From Catenulispora sp. GP43 (GTDB taxonomy: Bacteria > Actinomycetota > Actinomycetes > Streptomycetales > Catenulisporaceae), in the NCBI RefSeq assembly GCF_041260665.1, contig NZ_JBGCCT010000003.1:186001-250000 (forward strand): a stretch of 64,000 nt of DNA. Direction: 5' to 3'. Position 1 is the first letter of the stretch, and every line of letters begins with the position of its first letter. Below are positions 36,888 through 45,234 of the stretch, one piece after another. The notes under the pieces were generated by a model that saw nothing but the letters and a program-made list of their open reading frames with translations, was not told the DNA's origin and did no database searches. The translations under genes were made by a program, and so were the position numbers.

Positions 36888-39767
36888 ATGATCGGGCATG
36901 GGGAGCTCGTCGCCGCCCTGGCCGCGCGCGCCGCCGAGGGGGTCCCCACGGTGCTGGCGGCGCCGCCCGGCCGCGGCAAGTCCGCCCTCCTGGACGCCGT
37001 CGCAGAGCCCTGGATCACGCGCGAGGACCACGTGGTCTGGCTGACCGCCGCCCCGGCCGACCGCGGCGTCCCCTTCGCCGCCATGGCCGATCTGCTCAGC
37101 GAGGCGCCCGATCTGCCCGAGCCGTGGCTCGCGGCGATCCGCCAGGCCCTCCGCCGGATACCCGGCACCCCCGACCGCGTGGCGATCCGCTTGGCAGCAC
37201 GGGCCTGCGTAGACGCGGCGGTCCCGCCGGACAAGCGCGTGCTGCTCCTGGCCGACGATCTGCAGTGGTGGGACGCGGAGAGCTTCGACATCCTGGCCTA
37301 CCTCGCCCGCCACGGCGTCCCGGTGGTCGCCGCGACCCGGCCCGGCGCCCCGGTGGACCTGCTGGGCCGCGACGCCCTGGAACTGCCGGTCCCCCCGCTG
37401 ACCGCCGAGCAGACCGCGACCCTTTTGCAGCGGAGGGGAATCGGCTTCCGTGTCGCGGCCCGCGTCCACGCCGCGTCAGGCGGGAACGCCCGGCTGACCG
37501 TGGAGATCGCCCGCGGCCTGGATGCCGCCTCGGGCGCCCTCGACGCGGTGGCGACACCGGCGGCGGCCCGGCGCTGCGTGCGCGGCTGGATCGACGAACT
37601 GCCGACGCCGGACAGCGTCTGGCGCACCCTGCTGATCGCCGCGATCGCCGCCGACCCCTCGATCCCGACCCTGCGCCGCACCGCCGGTCCGGACACCCTG
37701 GAAGCGCTGGCCTGCGCGGACCAGGCGGGGCTGATCACGGTGGACGTACACGGAACGGTGGCCTTCCCGGCCACGGCGGTCCGGGACACGGTCCTGGCCG
37801 ACGCGTCGCAGGAGACACTCCGCACGGCCCACCTGCTCCTCGCCGAGACGGCCACGGACCCGACCGCGCGGCTGTGGCACCGCGCATCAGCGGCGCGAGA
37901 CCGGCCGAACCTGGAGGTCGCGGCGGATCTGGCGGTCGCGGCCCGCGCCGTGCGGCGCCGGGGCGATCCGGGGCGCGCGGCGGAGTTGTGGCTGCTGGCG
38001 GCGGAGATGATGCCCGCGCAAGATGCCGAGGCGGACGTCGCCGCGGCGGACGGCTCGCTGGCGCCGCTGCCGGCTCCGGTGAGCGGGACGGCCGGCTTGC
38101 AGGAACACGATCGGGTCCGGGCCGGAACCGCAGCGCCCACCATCGATTCCGCCGCCGAACCACAGACTCCACCAGCGGCGGGCTCAGCCCGCCAGCCAGC
38201 CCTCACCGCCACCCCCGCCGACCACCCGCAGCGCCCCACCGCCGTCGCCGCCCTCCTCCTCGCCGCGGCCACCGATGCCGCCACCGCCGGGCGTCCGCAC
38301 CTCGCGCGCACCGCCGTCGCGCGCCTCGATCGCACCGAATCCGACCACGCGGCCCGCGCCAGGGCCCGGCTCGCGGTCGTCGACGCGGCCGGCCAGGCCG
38401 TCGGCGGCCTCGACGACATCCTGGGCCGGGCGCTGGCCGATGCCGAGGCCGCCGCCGATCCGGCCCTGCTCTCCGCCGTCCACCTGCGCGCCGCCTGGCA
38501 CGCGCACCTGGCCCTCGGCGACAACCGGCGCGCCCACGACGCCGCGCGGGCCGCCGTCCGGGCCGCCGAGCTCTCGCAGAACCCTGAGTCGCAGGCCGCC
38601 GCGCTGGTCATGCTCGCGCGCATCGAGCAGCTGGTCGGCGAGCCCTCCTACCCCCGGGTGCTGCGCCGCGCGCTGGCGCTCAGCCCGGATCCGGCTCCCG
38701 GTGCGCTCATCAATTCCGCGCGCTGGCTGTCCGTCCGCTTCGCGCTCTTCGCCGACCAGCTCGACGAGGCCCGGCACCACCTGCGCCAGCTCACCTCGTA
38801 CGCCGAGCGCAGCGGCAGCCACGCCGACCGCGCGCTTCTTCTGCGCGGCGCGGTCGAGATCGACGCCCGTGCCGGGCTCGGCGCCGCGGCGATCCGCAGC
38901 GCGCGCCGGCTCGAAGAGCTCCCGGGCGCCGAGCGCGCCTCCCCCGGGCCGGTGTTGTTCACCTCCGCGCTGGCGCAGATGGCCGGCGGCACGTTGGAGG
39001 AGGCGCTGCGCCTCGCCGACCGGGGCACGGCCGCCTCGGCGCAGGAGCAGGACCAGATCTTCCAGACCCGCTGCCTGGCCCTGTCCGGCACGGTGCACCT
39101 GCTGCTGCGCGACACCGCCGCGGCCGGCGAGGACCTGAACCGGGTCAGGACCCTGGTGCAGGAGCAGGGCATCGCCGATCCGGCCACCGTGCGCTTCCAC
39201 GCCGACCTCGCCGAGGTACTGGTCGCGCTCGGACAGACCGACGAGGCGGCGGCGGTCGTGGCCGAGACCCGGCGGGCGGCCGAGGAGTTGGGACGGCGCA
39301 GCGTCCTGGCCGGGTTGGACCGCGCGGACGCGGTTCTCAAGGCGGCACAAGGCGATCACGCCCGCGCCGAAGCACTCCTGCACCGCGCCGACCACACCTT
39401 CCTGGCCCTCGGCCTGCCGCTGGAGCGCGGCCGCGTCCTGCTCACCCGCTCGATCATCGACAAGCGCCGGCGGCGTGCGGCCTCGGCGCGGCAGTTCCAC
39501 GACCAGGCCGCGGCGGTCTTCCGCCGGGCGCAGGCGCCGCTGTGGGAGCCGGCCGAGGTCGCCGTCGAGGCCCCGGCGCCGGATCTGTTCCTGACCGCGG
39601 CCGAGCAGCGGATCGTCGCGCTGGTCACCGAGGGACTGCCGAACCGCGAGATCGCGGCGAACCTTTTCCTGTCGGTCAAGACCGTGGAATCCGTGCTGAC
39701 CGGCGTTTACCGAAAGCTGGGTGTCCGATCGCGCACGCAGTTGGCCGTTCTTCTGCGCGATGATTAG
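36888..39767 (+). CDS. Large ATP-binding LuxR (LAL) family transcriptional regulator
   Basis: A 959-residue STAND/LAL-type regulator. Near the N-terminus the Walker A motif APPGRGKSALLDAV and Walker B VLLLADDLQWWD form the ATPase module, with PVVAATRPGAPVDL as a sensor-like strand. The middle 550 residues are helical and TPR-like, interrupted by a low-complexity Ala/Pro-rich linker around 390-440. The C-terminal LuxR helix-turn-helix is LTAAEQRIVALVTEGLPNRE then IAANLFLSVKTVESVLTGVY. ATG 36888 has AAGGA six bases upstream; an open frame continues to 36756 without protein character. It is divergent from the exported HExxH protein gene, a candidate target. The effector is unknown. Confidence 0.9.
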   Translation: MIGHGELVAALAARAAEGVPTVLAAPPGRGKSALLDAVAEPWITREDHVVWLTAAPADRGVPFAAMADLLSEAPDLPEPWLAAIRQALRRIPGTPDRVAIRLAARACVDAAVPPDKRVLLLADDLQWWDAESFDILAYLARHGVPVVAATRPGAPVDLLGRDALELPVPPLTAEQTATLLQRRGIGFRVAARVHAASGGNARLTVEIARGLDAASGALDAVATPAAARRCVRGWIDELPTPDSVWRTLLIAAIAADPSIPTLRRTAGPDTLEALACADQAGLITVDVHGTVAFPATAVRDTVLADASQETLRTAHLLLAETATDPTARLWHRASAARDRPNLEVAADLAVAARAVRRRGDPGRAAELWLLAAEMMPAQDAEADVAAADGSLAPLPAPVSGTAGLQEHDRVRAGTAAPTIDSAAEPQTPPAAGSARQPALTATPADHPQRPTAVAALLLAAATDAATAGRPHLARTAVARLDRTESDHAARARARLAVVDAAGQAVGGLDDILGRALADAEAAADPALLSAVHLRAAWHAHLALGDNRRAHDAARAAVRAAELSQNPESQAAALVMLARIEQLVGEPSYPRVLRRALALSPDPAPGALINSARWLSVRFALFADQLDEARHHLRQLTSYAERSGSHADRALLLRGAVEIDARAGLGAAAIRSARRLEELPGAERASPGPVLFTSALAQMAGGTLEEALRLADRGTAASAQEQDQIFQTRCLALSGTVHLLLRDTAAAGEDLNRVRTLVQEQGIADPATVRFHADLAEVLVALGQTDEAAAVVAETRRAAEELGRRSVLAGLDRADAVLKAAQGDHARAEALLHRADHTFLALGLPLERGRVLLTRSIIDKRRRRAASARQFHDQAAAVFRRAQAPLWEPAEVAVEAPAPDLFLTAAEQRIVALVTEGLPNREIAANLFLSVKTVESVLTGVYRKLGVRSRTQLAVLLRDD

Positions 39768-39770
39768 GGG

Positions 39771-39799
39771 AAACGCTTTAGAAAACGTATTCTTTCCCC
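39771..39799. promoter_or_regulatory. LacI-type autoregulatory operator region
   Basis: Directly before the GTG of the second LacI gene, AAACGCTTTA (39771-39780) and GAAAACGTATTC (39781-39792) are adjoining LacI-like half or full sites, enclosed by GGGGAAA (39767-39773) and TTTCCCC (39793-39799). The arrangement favours autoregulation. Confidence 0.5.
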
Positions 39800-40882
39800 G
39801 TGCCGAAACGAGCTGACGCCGACCGCGAATCCCCCTCCGGCCGCGCGGCGACCATCCGCGACGTGGCCACCCGCGCCGGGGTCTCGGTCGCCACCGTCTC
39901 CCGGGTCCTCACCGGCAACTACCCGGTGGCCGCCGCGACCCGCACCAAGGTCCTGCGCGCCGTCCGCGACCTGGACTACGTCGTCAACGCGCATGCCCGC
40001 GCGCTGGCCGGCAACAGCTCGAAGATGATCGCGGTCCTGCTGTCCAACCTCACCTCGCCGTTCTACAACCGCGTGGCCTCCGGCGTGGAGCAGCAGGCGA
40101 TGGCCGAGGACCGGCTGTGCATGGTGAGCACCACCGGCGGCGACCCGGAGCGCGAGGTGAAGCTGGTCGAGACGCTGCGCGAGCAGAACGTGGACGCGGT
40201 GGTCCTGGTCGGCGGCGTCATCGACACCCCCGAGTACCGCGAGCACATGGCGCGCCTGGCCCGGCTGCTGGACAGCGCGGGCTCGCGCCTGGTGGTCTGC
40301 GGGCGGCCCTCGCCCGGCGAGAACCTGCCGGTGACCGTGGTCGAATACGACAACGCCGGCGGCGCCTTCGCCGCGACCAGCCACCTGCTCTCGCAGGGGC
40401 ATCGCAGGATCCTGTTCATCGGCGGCGACGAGGCCAACACCACCACCCGCGACCGCCTCGACGGCTACCGCCGCGCGATCCACGCCTACCGCGCCGAGGA
40501 GGACCCCGGCCTGGTCATCATCGGCAACCAGCTGCCGCCGTTCGCCTACTCCGAGCTCAAGAAGCGGCTGGCCGCCGGCCCGCCGGACTTCACCGCGGTC
40601 TTCGCCTGGGACGACCACATCGCGGCCCGCGCCCTCGTCGCGCTGCGGGAGGCCGGGGTGTCCGTGCCGGACGAGGTATCAGTGATCGGATACAACGACG
40701 AGCAAGAGGCCCAGGACCTGTACCCGGCGCTGACCACCGTCTCGATCCCGCACATGGAACTCGGCCGCGAAGCCGTCCGCCTGGCCCTGCACCGCGACGA
40801 AGCGGCCGCCCCGACCCAGCACGTCGTGCTGGGGACCCACATCGTGATGCGGGACTCGGTGCGGCCGCTGATCAACCGGTGA
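39800..40882 (+). CDS. LacI-family transcriptional regulator, candidate controller of the lyase/ABC locus
   Basis: A 360-residue regulator with the helix-turn-helix ATIRDVATRAGVSVATVSRVLTG at 17-39, hinge YVVNAHARALAG and a sugar-sensing domain (MIAVLLSNLTSPFYNRVASG to VSVIGYNDEQEAQDLYPALT). GTG 39800 follows the preceding gene by 32 bp. Its 3' end overlaps the convergent isomerase gene by 11 bp. The adjoining six-gene operon encodes polysaccharide-related functions, so control of that operon is likely; operator-like motifs there support LacI-type control, though their core GTAACCGKTTT differs from the site at this gene's own start. The inducer is probably a sugar or oligosaccharide. Confidence 0.9.
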   Translation: MPKRADADRESPSGRAATIRDVATRAGVSVATVSRVLTGNYPVAAATRTKVLRAVRDLDYVVNAHARALAGNSSKMIAVLLSNLTSPFYNRVASGVEQQAMAEDRLCMVSTTGGDPEREVKLVETLREQNVDAVVLVGGVIDTPEYREHMARLARLLDSAGSRLVVCGRPSPGENLPVTVVEYDNAGGAFAATSHLLSQGHRRILFIGGDEANTTTRDRLDGYRRAIHAYRAEEDPGLVIIGNQLPPFAYSELKKRLAAGPPDFTAVFAWDDHIAARALVALREAGVSVPDEVSVIGYNDEQEAQDLYPALTTVSIPHMELGREAVRLALHRDEAAAPTQHVVLGTHIVMRDSVRPLINR

Positions 40883-41648
40883 AGGCGGGCTTCACCTTCA
40901 ACGCCTCGGCCAACGGCACGGCCTCGGGGTGCCACTTGGACTCCCACTCCAGCGACATCCAGCCCTGATATCCCAGTTCGCGCAACGCGGCGTAGAACTC
41001 GTCCAGCGGGATCGTGCCCTCCCCGAGCGGCAACGGCGTCCGCTCGGTCGGCGACAGGACATCCTTGACCTGCACATGCCGCAGATACGGGGCCAGCACG
41101 TCCTTCGTGACCGCGATCGGCTCGCCGGTCCGCCACGGATGCATGACGTCCCAGATCGTCCCGACATCGCCGGAGACCTGAGACAGCACCCGCGCGATAT
41201 CCACACCCTGTGGATGACTGTCATGGGTTTCCACCAGAATCGCGACGCCTTCGGGCAGCCGCGCCGCGATCGCGTTCAGCCGGCGAACCGCGCGCGCGTC
41301 GGCCTCGGCGCCGGGTTCCTCCGCGCCGGGGAAGACCCGCACGAAAGGCGCCCCGAGATCCCGCGCGAGATCGGCGTGCGCCAAGGCGTCCGCGACGCAC
41401 TCGTCGTCGCCGACTTCGCCGCGAGCCACTTTGACATACGACGCGACCGCCAACACCGTGACGCCGCCGGACTCCAGCACCTCCCGCGCGGCAGCCCGCT
41501 CCCGCGCCGACAGCCCGACGTGCACCGGCTCGTCGTCTGCGGCCCGCAGCTCCAGCCCGAGCCAGCCGGTGGACCGGGCCAGTTCCACGACGTCCGGCAA
41601 CGGCAGCCCCGAGCAGCCCAGGGTCGAGAACGCCAGCGGCCAGCTCAT
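40872..41648 (-). CDS. Sugar-phosphate isomerase/epimerase family TIM-barrel protein (last gene of lyase operon)
   Basis: A 258-residue xylose-isomerase-like TIM barrel. Metal-binding residues appear in VAILVETHDSHPQG (glutamate and histidine), VGTIWDVMHPWRTG (aspartate and histidine), LRHVQVKDV (histidine) and MSLEWESKW (glutamate). ATG 41648 overlaps the stop of the DUF2264 gene (ATGA), so it is coupled to it. It is the last gene of a six-gene minus operon and likely isomerises a sugar or uronate released by the upstream enzymes. It shares little detailed sequence with the isomerase at 33816. Its stop lies inside the LacI gene on the other strand. Confidence 0.88.
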   Translation of the reverse strand: MSWPLAFSTLGCSGLPLPDVVELARSTGWLGLELRAADDEPVHVGLSARERAAAREVLESGGVTVLAVASYVKVARGEVGDDECVADALAHADLARDLGAPFVRVFPGAEEPGAEADARAVRRLNAIAARLPEGVAILVETHDSHPQGVDIARVLSQVSGDVGTIWDVMHPWRTGEPIAVTKDVLAPYLRHVQVKDVLSPTERTPLPLGEGTIPLDEFYAALRELGYQGWMSLEWESKWHPEAVPLAEALKVKPAFTG

Positions 41649-43519
41649 TCGGCATCTCCCTCGGGCAGCCGGAACACCATCGCCTTCGACCGGTAGAACA
41701 CCGTCCCGCCGGGATGCTCGGCCGTCAGATACGGCGTCGCCGAGAACGCCCCCAACGCGTTGGCGCCCAACTCGTGCTCGACCCCGGCCGCGGTCCACCC
41801 GCCCAGGCTCTCGATCCGCGACATCACGCCGAGGTCGTTGACCGCGAAGGCGCCGGGCAGCTTCTCGTTCTCGCCGTGCAGCGCCTGCTCGGAACCGGCG
41901 ACCGGATAGCCGCCCTCGCGCACCGTCCAGCCGGCCGGCGCCGTCACCCGGTGCACCCGGATCTCGGCGCCCTCTTTAACAAAGGTCTGTGTTTCGATCA
42001 TGAAAGGCTGTGTCTCGATCTCCGCGCCCTCGATGGGGTGGACGGCGCCGCCGGGCTCCTCCTCGAAGCCCGGGACGTGCCGCGACGCACCCCACTCGGC
42101 CGCCACCCCGATCGGCTCGATCACCGCGCGCGAGGTGACCCGGCCGTCCGGCGCGATCAGCGCGACGTGGTTGCCGACCCGCCTGGCCCACGCCTCGGCC
42201 CCGGTGTCCGGCGCGGTGACCGTCGAGAACGCCAGCGGCGAGTAGAAGACGTCGGTGTGCTCGTCGAACGGCGGAGTGTGGTGCCGGGCCTTGTCGCTGC
42301 CGTGGTTCAGCAGCCGGACCACGCCGTCGTTCCGCGTCCCGCTCAACGACCAGCCGACCGGCGCGATCGCCGACTCGAAGTCGGCGACCTCCACTGGCAG
42401 CGGCGACTCCGGCGCCGTCCATACCCGGTGATCGGCCGGCAGCATCAAGCCGATGAAGCCCTTCGAGGCCCAGTACGGCGAAGCAGGGCCCGAATAGTTC
42501 TGCACCATGGGCAGGAACGGCTCGTGCCAGCCGAGGGTCAGCAGTCCGCGCTCGTCCGGCGCGCCGTGTTCGGCGAAGTGCTTCAGCACGCCGCTGGCCG
42601 CGCGCCGCGAAAGCCCGGCGTCGTAAGGGGAACAGTCGAACATCTCCCCGATCCAGATCGGGGCCGCGGCCGCGAAGCGGTAGGTCAGCGACCGGCCCTG
42701 GTGGATCGGCGCGCCGTCGGCGCCGAAGAAGTCGAAGTAGCGCTCCAGGAACTGCCGCAGCCGGTCCCGGTACACCTCGCGGGCCGCGAGCGCGCGGTCG
42801 TTGCGTCTGCCACCCTCGGCCATCTGCGTCCACACCAGCGGATACAGGTGCATGGCCCAGCCGATGTAGTAGTCGAAGTTCCGGCCGGCGCCGTCGGTGT
42901 ACCAACCGTCGCCGACGTACCACTCCTCGGTGGCGTCCAGACCCCGCAGGATCTCAGACTCCTCATATCGCGCGCCGATCGAGGACAGGAACTCCTCGGT
43001 GACCGTCTGGAACAGCATCCAGTTGTTCGGCCAGGTCGGGTTGCCCACGAACTCGCCGAGCCAGTCCGCGACGAGCCCCTGGGCCCGGGTGTCCAGCTTG
43101 TCCCACAGCCATTCCCGTGTGTAGTGCAGCCCCAGCGCGATCGAGGCCGCCTCCACCATCGGCTGCCCCGGACGGCCCTGCGGAATCCGAGGCCAGGCCT
43201 CGGGATGCGAGGCGTCCGCTCCGGCGGCCAGGCCCGAGGAGTACCGCGCGATCAGGTCCTCGGCCACCGGCCCCCGCCCGCGATCGGCGGCGATCCGCCA
43301 CGCCGCGAGCAGGAAGGTGCGCGCGAAGCCTTCGAGGGCATCGGAGTCGAACCCCGAACCACTCGGCCGCCCGGGGAGCTCGAAACGCGCGGAATGCGGC
43401 GAGGCGAACGGTTTCACGGAATCGAGCAGGTAGTCGGCCTGCGTGAGCCAGTGCTCCCGCGTCCAGCCGGTGTACTCCGACAGTTCGCGGTCCTCGGGGA
43501 CATCCAACGCGCCGGCCAT
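41645..43519 (-). CDS. DUF2264 domain protein, probable intracellular polysaccharide-processing enzyme
   Basis: A 624-residue protein of the DUF2264 family. The N-terminal two-thirds is an (alpha/alpha)-toroid-like helical region (ELSEYTGWTREHWLTQADYL, SSGLAAGADASHPEAWPRI, NPTWPNNWMLFQTVTEEFL, FFGADGAPIHQGRSLTYRF), the last third is beta-rich. This fold family overlaps that of heparinase II/III lyases and unsaturated glucuronyl hydrolases. There is no signal peptide, so it acts in the cytoplasm. ATG 43519 shares its A with the TGA of the lyase gene (TGATG), with AAGGAG encoded in that gene's last codons. A LacI-like operator lies 80-93 bp upstream, inside the lyase gene. The exact reaction is unknown. 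Confidence 0.85.
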   Translation of the reverse strand: MAGALDVPEDRELSEYTGWTREHWLTQADYLLDSVKPFASPHSARFELPGRPSGSGFDSDALEGFARTFLLAAWRIAADRGRGPVAEDLIARYSSGLAAGADASHPEAWPRIPQGRPGQPMVEAASIALGLHYTREWLWDKLDTRAQGLVADWLGEFVGNPTWPNNWMLFQTVTEEFLSSIGARYEESEILRGLDATEEWYVGDGWYTDGAGRNFDYYIGWAMHLYPLVWTQMAEGGRRNDRALAAREVYRDRLRQFLERYFDFFGADGAPIHQGRSLTYRFAAAAPIWIGEMFDCSPYDAGLSRRAASGVLKHFAEHGAPDERGLLTLGWHEPFLPMVQNYSGPASPYWASKGFIGLMLPADHRVWTAPESPLPVEVADFESAIAPVGWSLSGTRNDGVVRLLNHGSDKARHHTPPFDEHTDVFYSPLAFSTVTAPDTGAEAWARRVGNHVALIAPDGRVTSRAVIEPIGVAAEWGASRHVPGFEEEPGGAVHPIEGAEIETQPFMIETQTFVKEGAEIRVHRVTAPAGWTVREGGYPVAGSEQALHGENEKLPGAFAVNDLGVMSRIESLGGWTAAGVEHELGANALGAFSATPYLTAEHPGGTVFYRSKAMVFRLPEGDAE

Positions 43520-45231
43520 CAACGCTCCTTGCGCTCGACGGTGAACACGGACTCCAGCCGGCTGCCACCAGCCTCGACCGAGCATCGTAGCCGAAGACGG
43601 AAAACGCTTTCCAGCTCGCCCCGGTGACCGGTGGTCTCGACGGTGTCCAGCTCGGGCCGCATCTCGACCGGGCCCGACCAGGTGAGGACACACCGGGCCT
43701 TCTCGCCTTCCCACACCACGCGATCGGCCTCGACCGCCGGCCGGATCCGGCTGAGGTACAGCTCCTCGAACGGCATCGCGCGGTCGGTCTCTACCCGGTC
43801 CACCACGACCAGGCTGCCGTGCCGCTGCCAGGTGAAACGCCGGCCGAGGGCCAGCAGGCCCGGCACGTCGTACGCCGCGGTGAGGTCCAGCGTGAGGATC
43901 GCGCCCCGGCCGGTCTCGGCGAAGCGCTCGACCTTCGCGGCGTACTCGGCGCCCGGCAGCTGACCTCGGCCGTCGACCAGCGGGATGGAGTGGCCTTCGG
44001 CGGCCGTATGAATGTCCTTATACCGCTCGGGCCCGAAGTAGTCGGCGTTGTACTCACCGGCGCCGAGGTCCGCGAGAAGCGTCTCGCCGTGGCCGCGCAG
44101 GATGAACTGGCCGACATCCAGGTGGTTGTGGAACTCGTCGTTGTGACCGCCCTTGGCCGCGAACTCCGCCTCGCCGCCGCGGTCCACGACCCACGCCAGA
44201 TCCGGCAGAAACGCGACACCCGGTGAGACCGGTCGGCCCAGGACGCGCTCCGTCGTCCACTCGATGTTCTTGGCGACGTGCGGCCAGCGATGACAGAAGT
44301 CTGATGCGAAGCTCGGCACCGCCTCGATGTACGGCACCGGCACCCCGAGCCGCTCGACTAGCCGCGCCATCAGCCCGGTCGGGATGGCCGCGGTCTCTGA
44401 GCCGTCCGAGAAGCTCGGGAACCGGCCGTCGCCGAAGGCGACCCGCGCCGGGAACGCCGCGATCTCCCGGATCTTCGCGTCCGTCAACAGGTCCGGGCCG
44501 CCCCGCTCGCGCCAGGCCTCGGCGAAGTAGGCGAAGTACCCGAAGCCGTAGACCCAGTAGTCCATGCCCTCGGAGCAGCCGCCGTCGTCCGGATAGTGCT
44601 CGATGAAGCGGCGCAGGGATTTCTGCGCGCGCTTCAGGATCATCGCCAGCCGCTTGGCATCGTCCGGGAAGAAGGCCAGCGCGGCCATCCCGACCCCGCC
44701 GGCGACCACGGCCAGCCAGTTGTTGGTCATCTTCTCGAACGCCATCGGCCGCTGGTCGTCGGCGAACGGGATGAAGACCCGGTCCAGCAGTTCCTCGCGG
44801 CACCGCATGGTCACGTCTTCGGGCAGCTGCTTGCCGAAGCGCCCGATCAGCTCGGCCACGGTGTGCGCGGTCTCGGCCGCGAACAGGTCGACGCAGCGCC
44901 GCATGTCCCCGTCCCGCGCGTGGTACTCGTGCGCGGGCAGGGCCCAGCTGTACTCGTCGCACACCCGCCACAGTTCGTCGGCCAGGACGCTCAGGACCTC
45001 GGCGCCGACGACACCGTCGGCGCGCACGTCGAACATCGCCGCCGCGCCGGCCGCGACCAGCCGGCCACGCCGTTCGAAATAGGGATGCTCGTAGCCGTAG
45101 CGGTGGCCGGTGTCGCCGAACTGCCGGTACAGCGTGTAGGTCAGCTCGGGCGCGGCGGACCCGGCCGCCTTCGCCACGACGTCGCGGACCTCGTCTTGCA
45201 AAGCGGCCAGGTAGCTCATGCGCCCGATCAT
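43519..45231 (-). CDS. Heparinase II/III-like protein, cytoplasmic (polysaccharide-lyase type)
   Basis: A 570-residue protein with an N-terminal helical toroid (FEKMTNNWLAVVAGGVGMAAL, EGMDYWVYGFGYFAYFAEAW) and a C-terminal beta domain of the heparinase II/III type. The characteristic block GGHNDEFHNHLDVGQFILRG contains histidine and aspartate residues typical of the family's metal/catalytic region; it continues with GETLLADLGAGEYNADYFGPERYKD. No signal peptide is present. It probably acts by beta-elimination on uronic-acid-containing oligosaccharides brought in by the ABC transporter. ATG 45231 is taken as start, ATG 45219 is the alternative. The binding-protein stop is only 3 bp upstream. 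Confidence 0.85.
   Translation of the reverse strand: MIGRMSYLAALQDEVRDVVAKAAGSAAPELTYTLYRQFGDTGHRYGYEHPYFERRGRLVAAGAAAMFDVRADGVVGAEVLSVLADELWRVCDEYSWALPAHEYHARDGDMRRCVDLFAAETAHTVAELIGRFGKQLPEDVTMRCREELLDRVFIPFADDQRPMAFEKMTNNWLAVVAGGVGMAALAFFPDDAKRLAMILKRAQKSLRRFIEHYPDDGGCSEGMDYWVYGFGYFAYFAEAWRERGGPDLLTDAKIREIAAFPARVAFGDGRFPSFSDGSETAAIPTGLMARLVERLGVPVPYIEAVPSFASDFCHRWPHVAKNIEWTTERVLGRPVSPGVAFLPDLAWVVDRGGEAEFAAKGGHNDEFHNHLDVGQFILRGHGETLLADLGAGEYNADYFGPERYKDIHTAAEGHSIPLVDGRGQLPGAEYAAKVERFAETGRGAILTLDLTAAYDVPGLLALGRRFTWQRHGSLVVVDRVETDRAMPFEELYLSRIRPAVEADRVVWEGEKARCVLTWSGPVEMRPELDTVETTGHRGELESVFRLRLRCSVEAGGSRLESVFTVERKER
43599..43612. promoter_or_regulatory. LacI-like operator inside the heparinase-like gene
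   Basis: GGAAAACGCTTTCC differs at one base from the perfect palindrome GGAAAGCGCTTTCC at 31508. It lies within the 3' end of the lyase gene, 80 bp upstream of the DUF2264 start, where it could affect transcription into DUF2264 and the isomerase. Confidence 0.5.
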
Positions 45232-45234
45232 GCC

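Noticed and set aside
43519-45231. Lyase considered as a secreted enzyme like many heparinase II/III proteins
   Set aside because: No signal peptide is present at either candidate start (MIGRMSYLAALQDEVRD), and the upstream gene ends 3 bp earlier.
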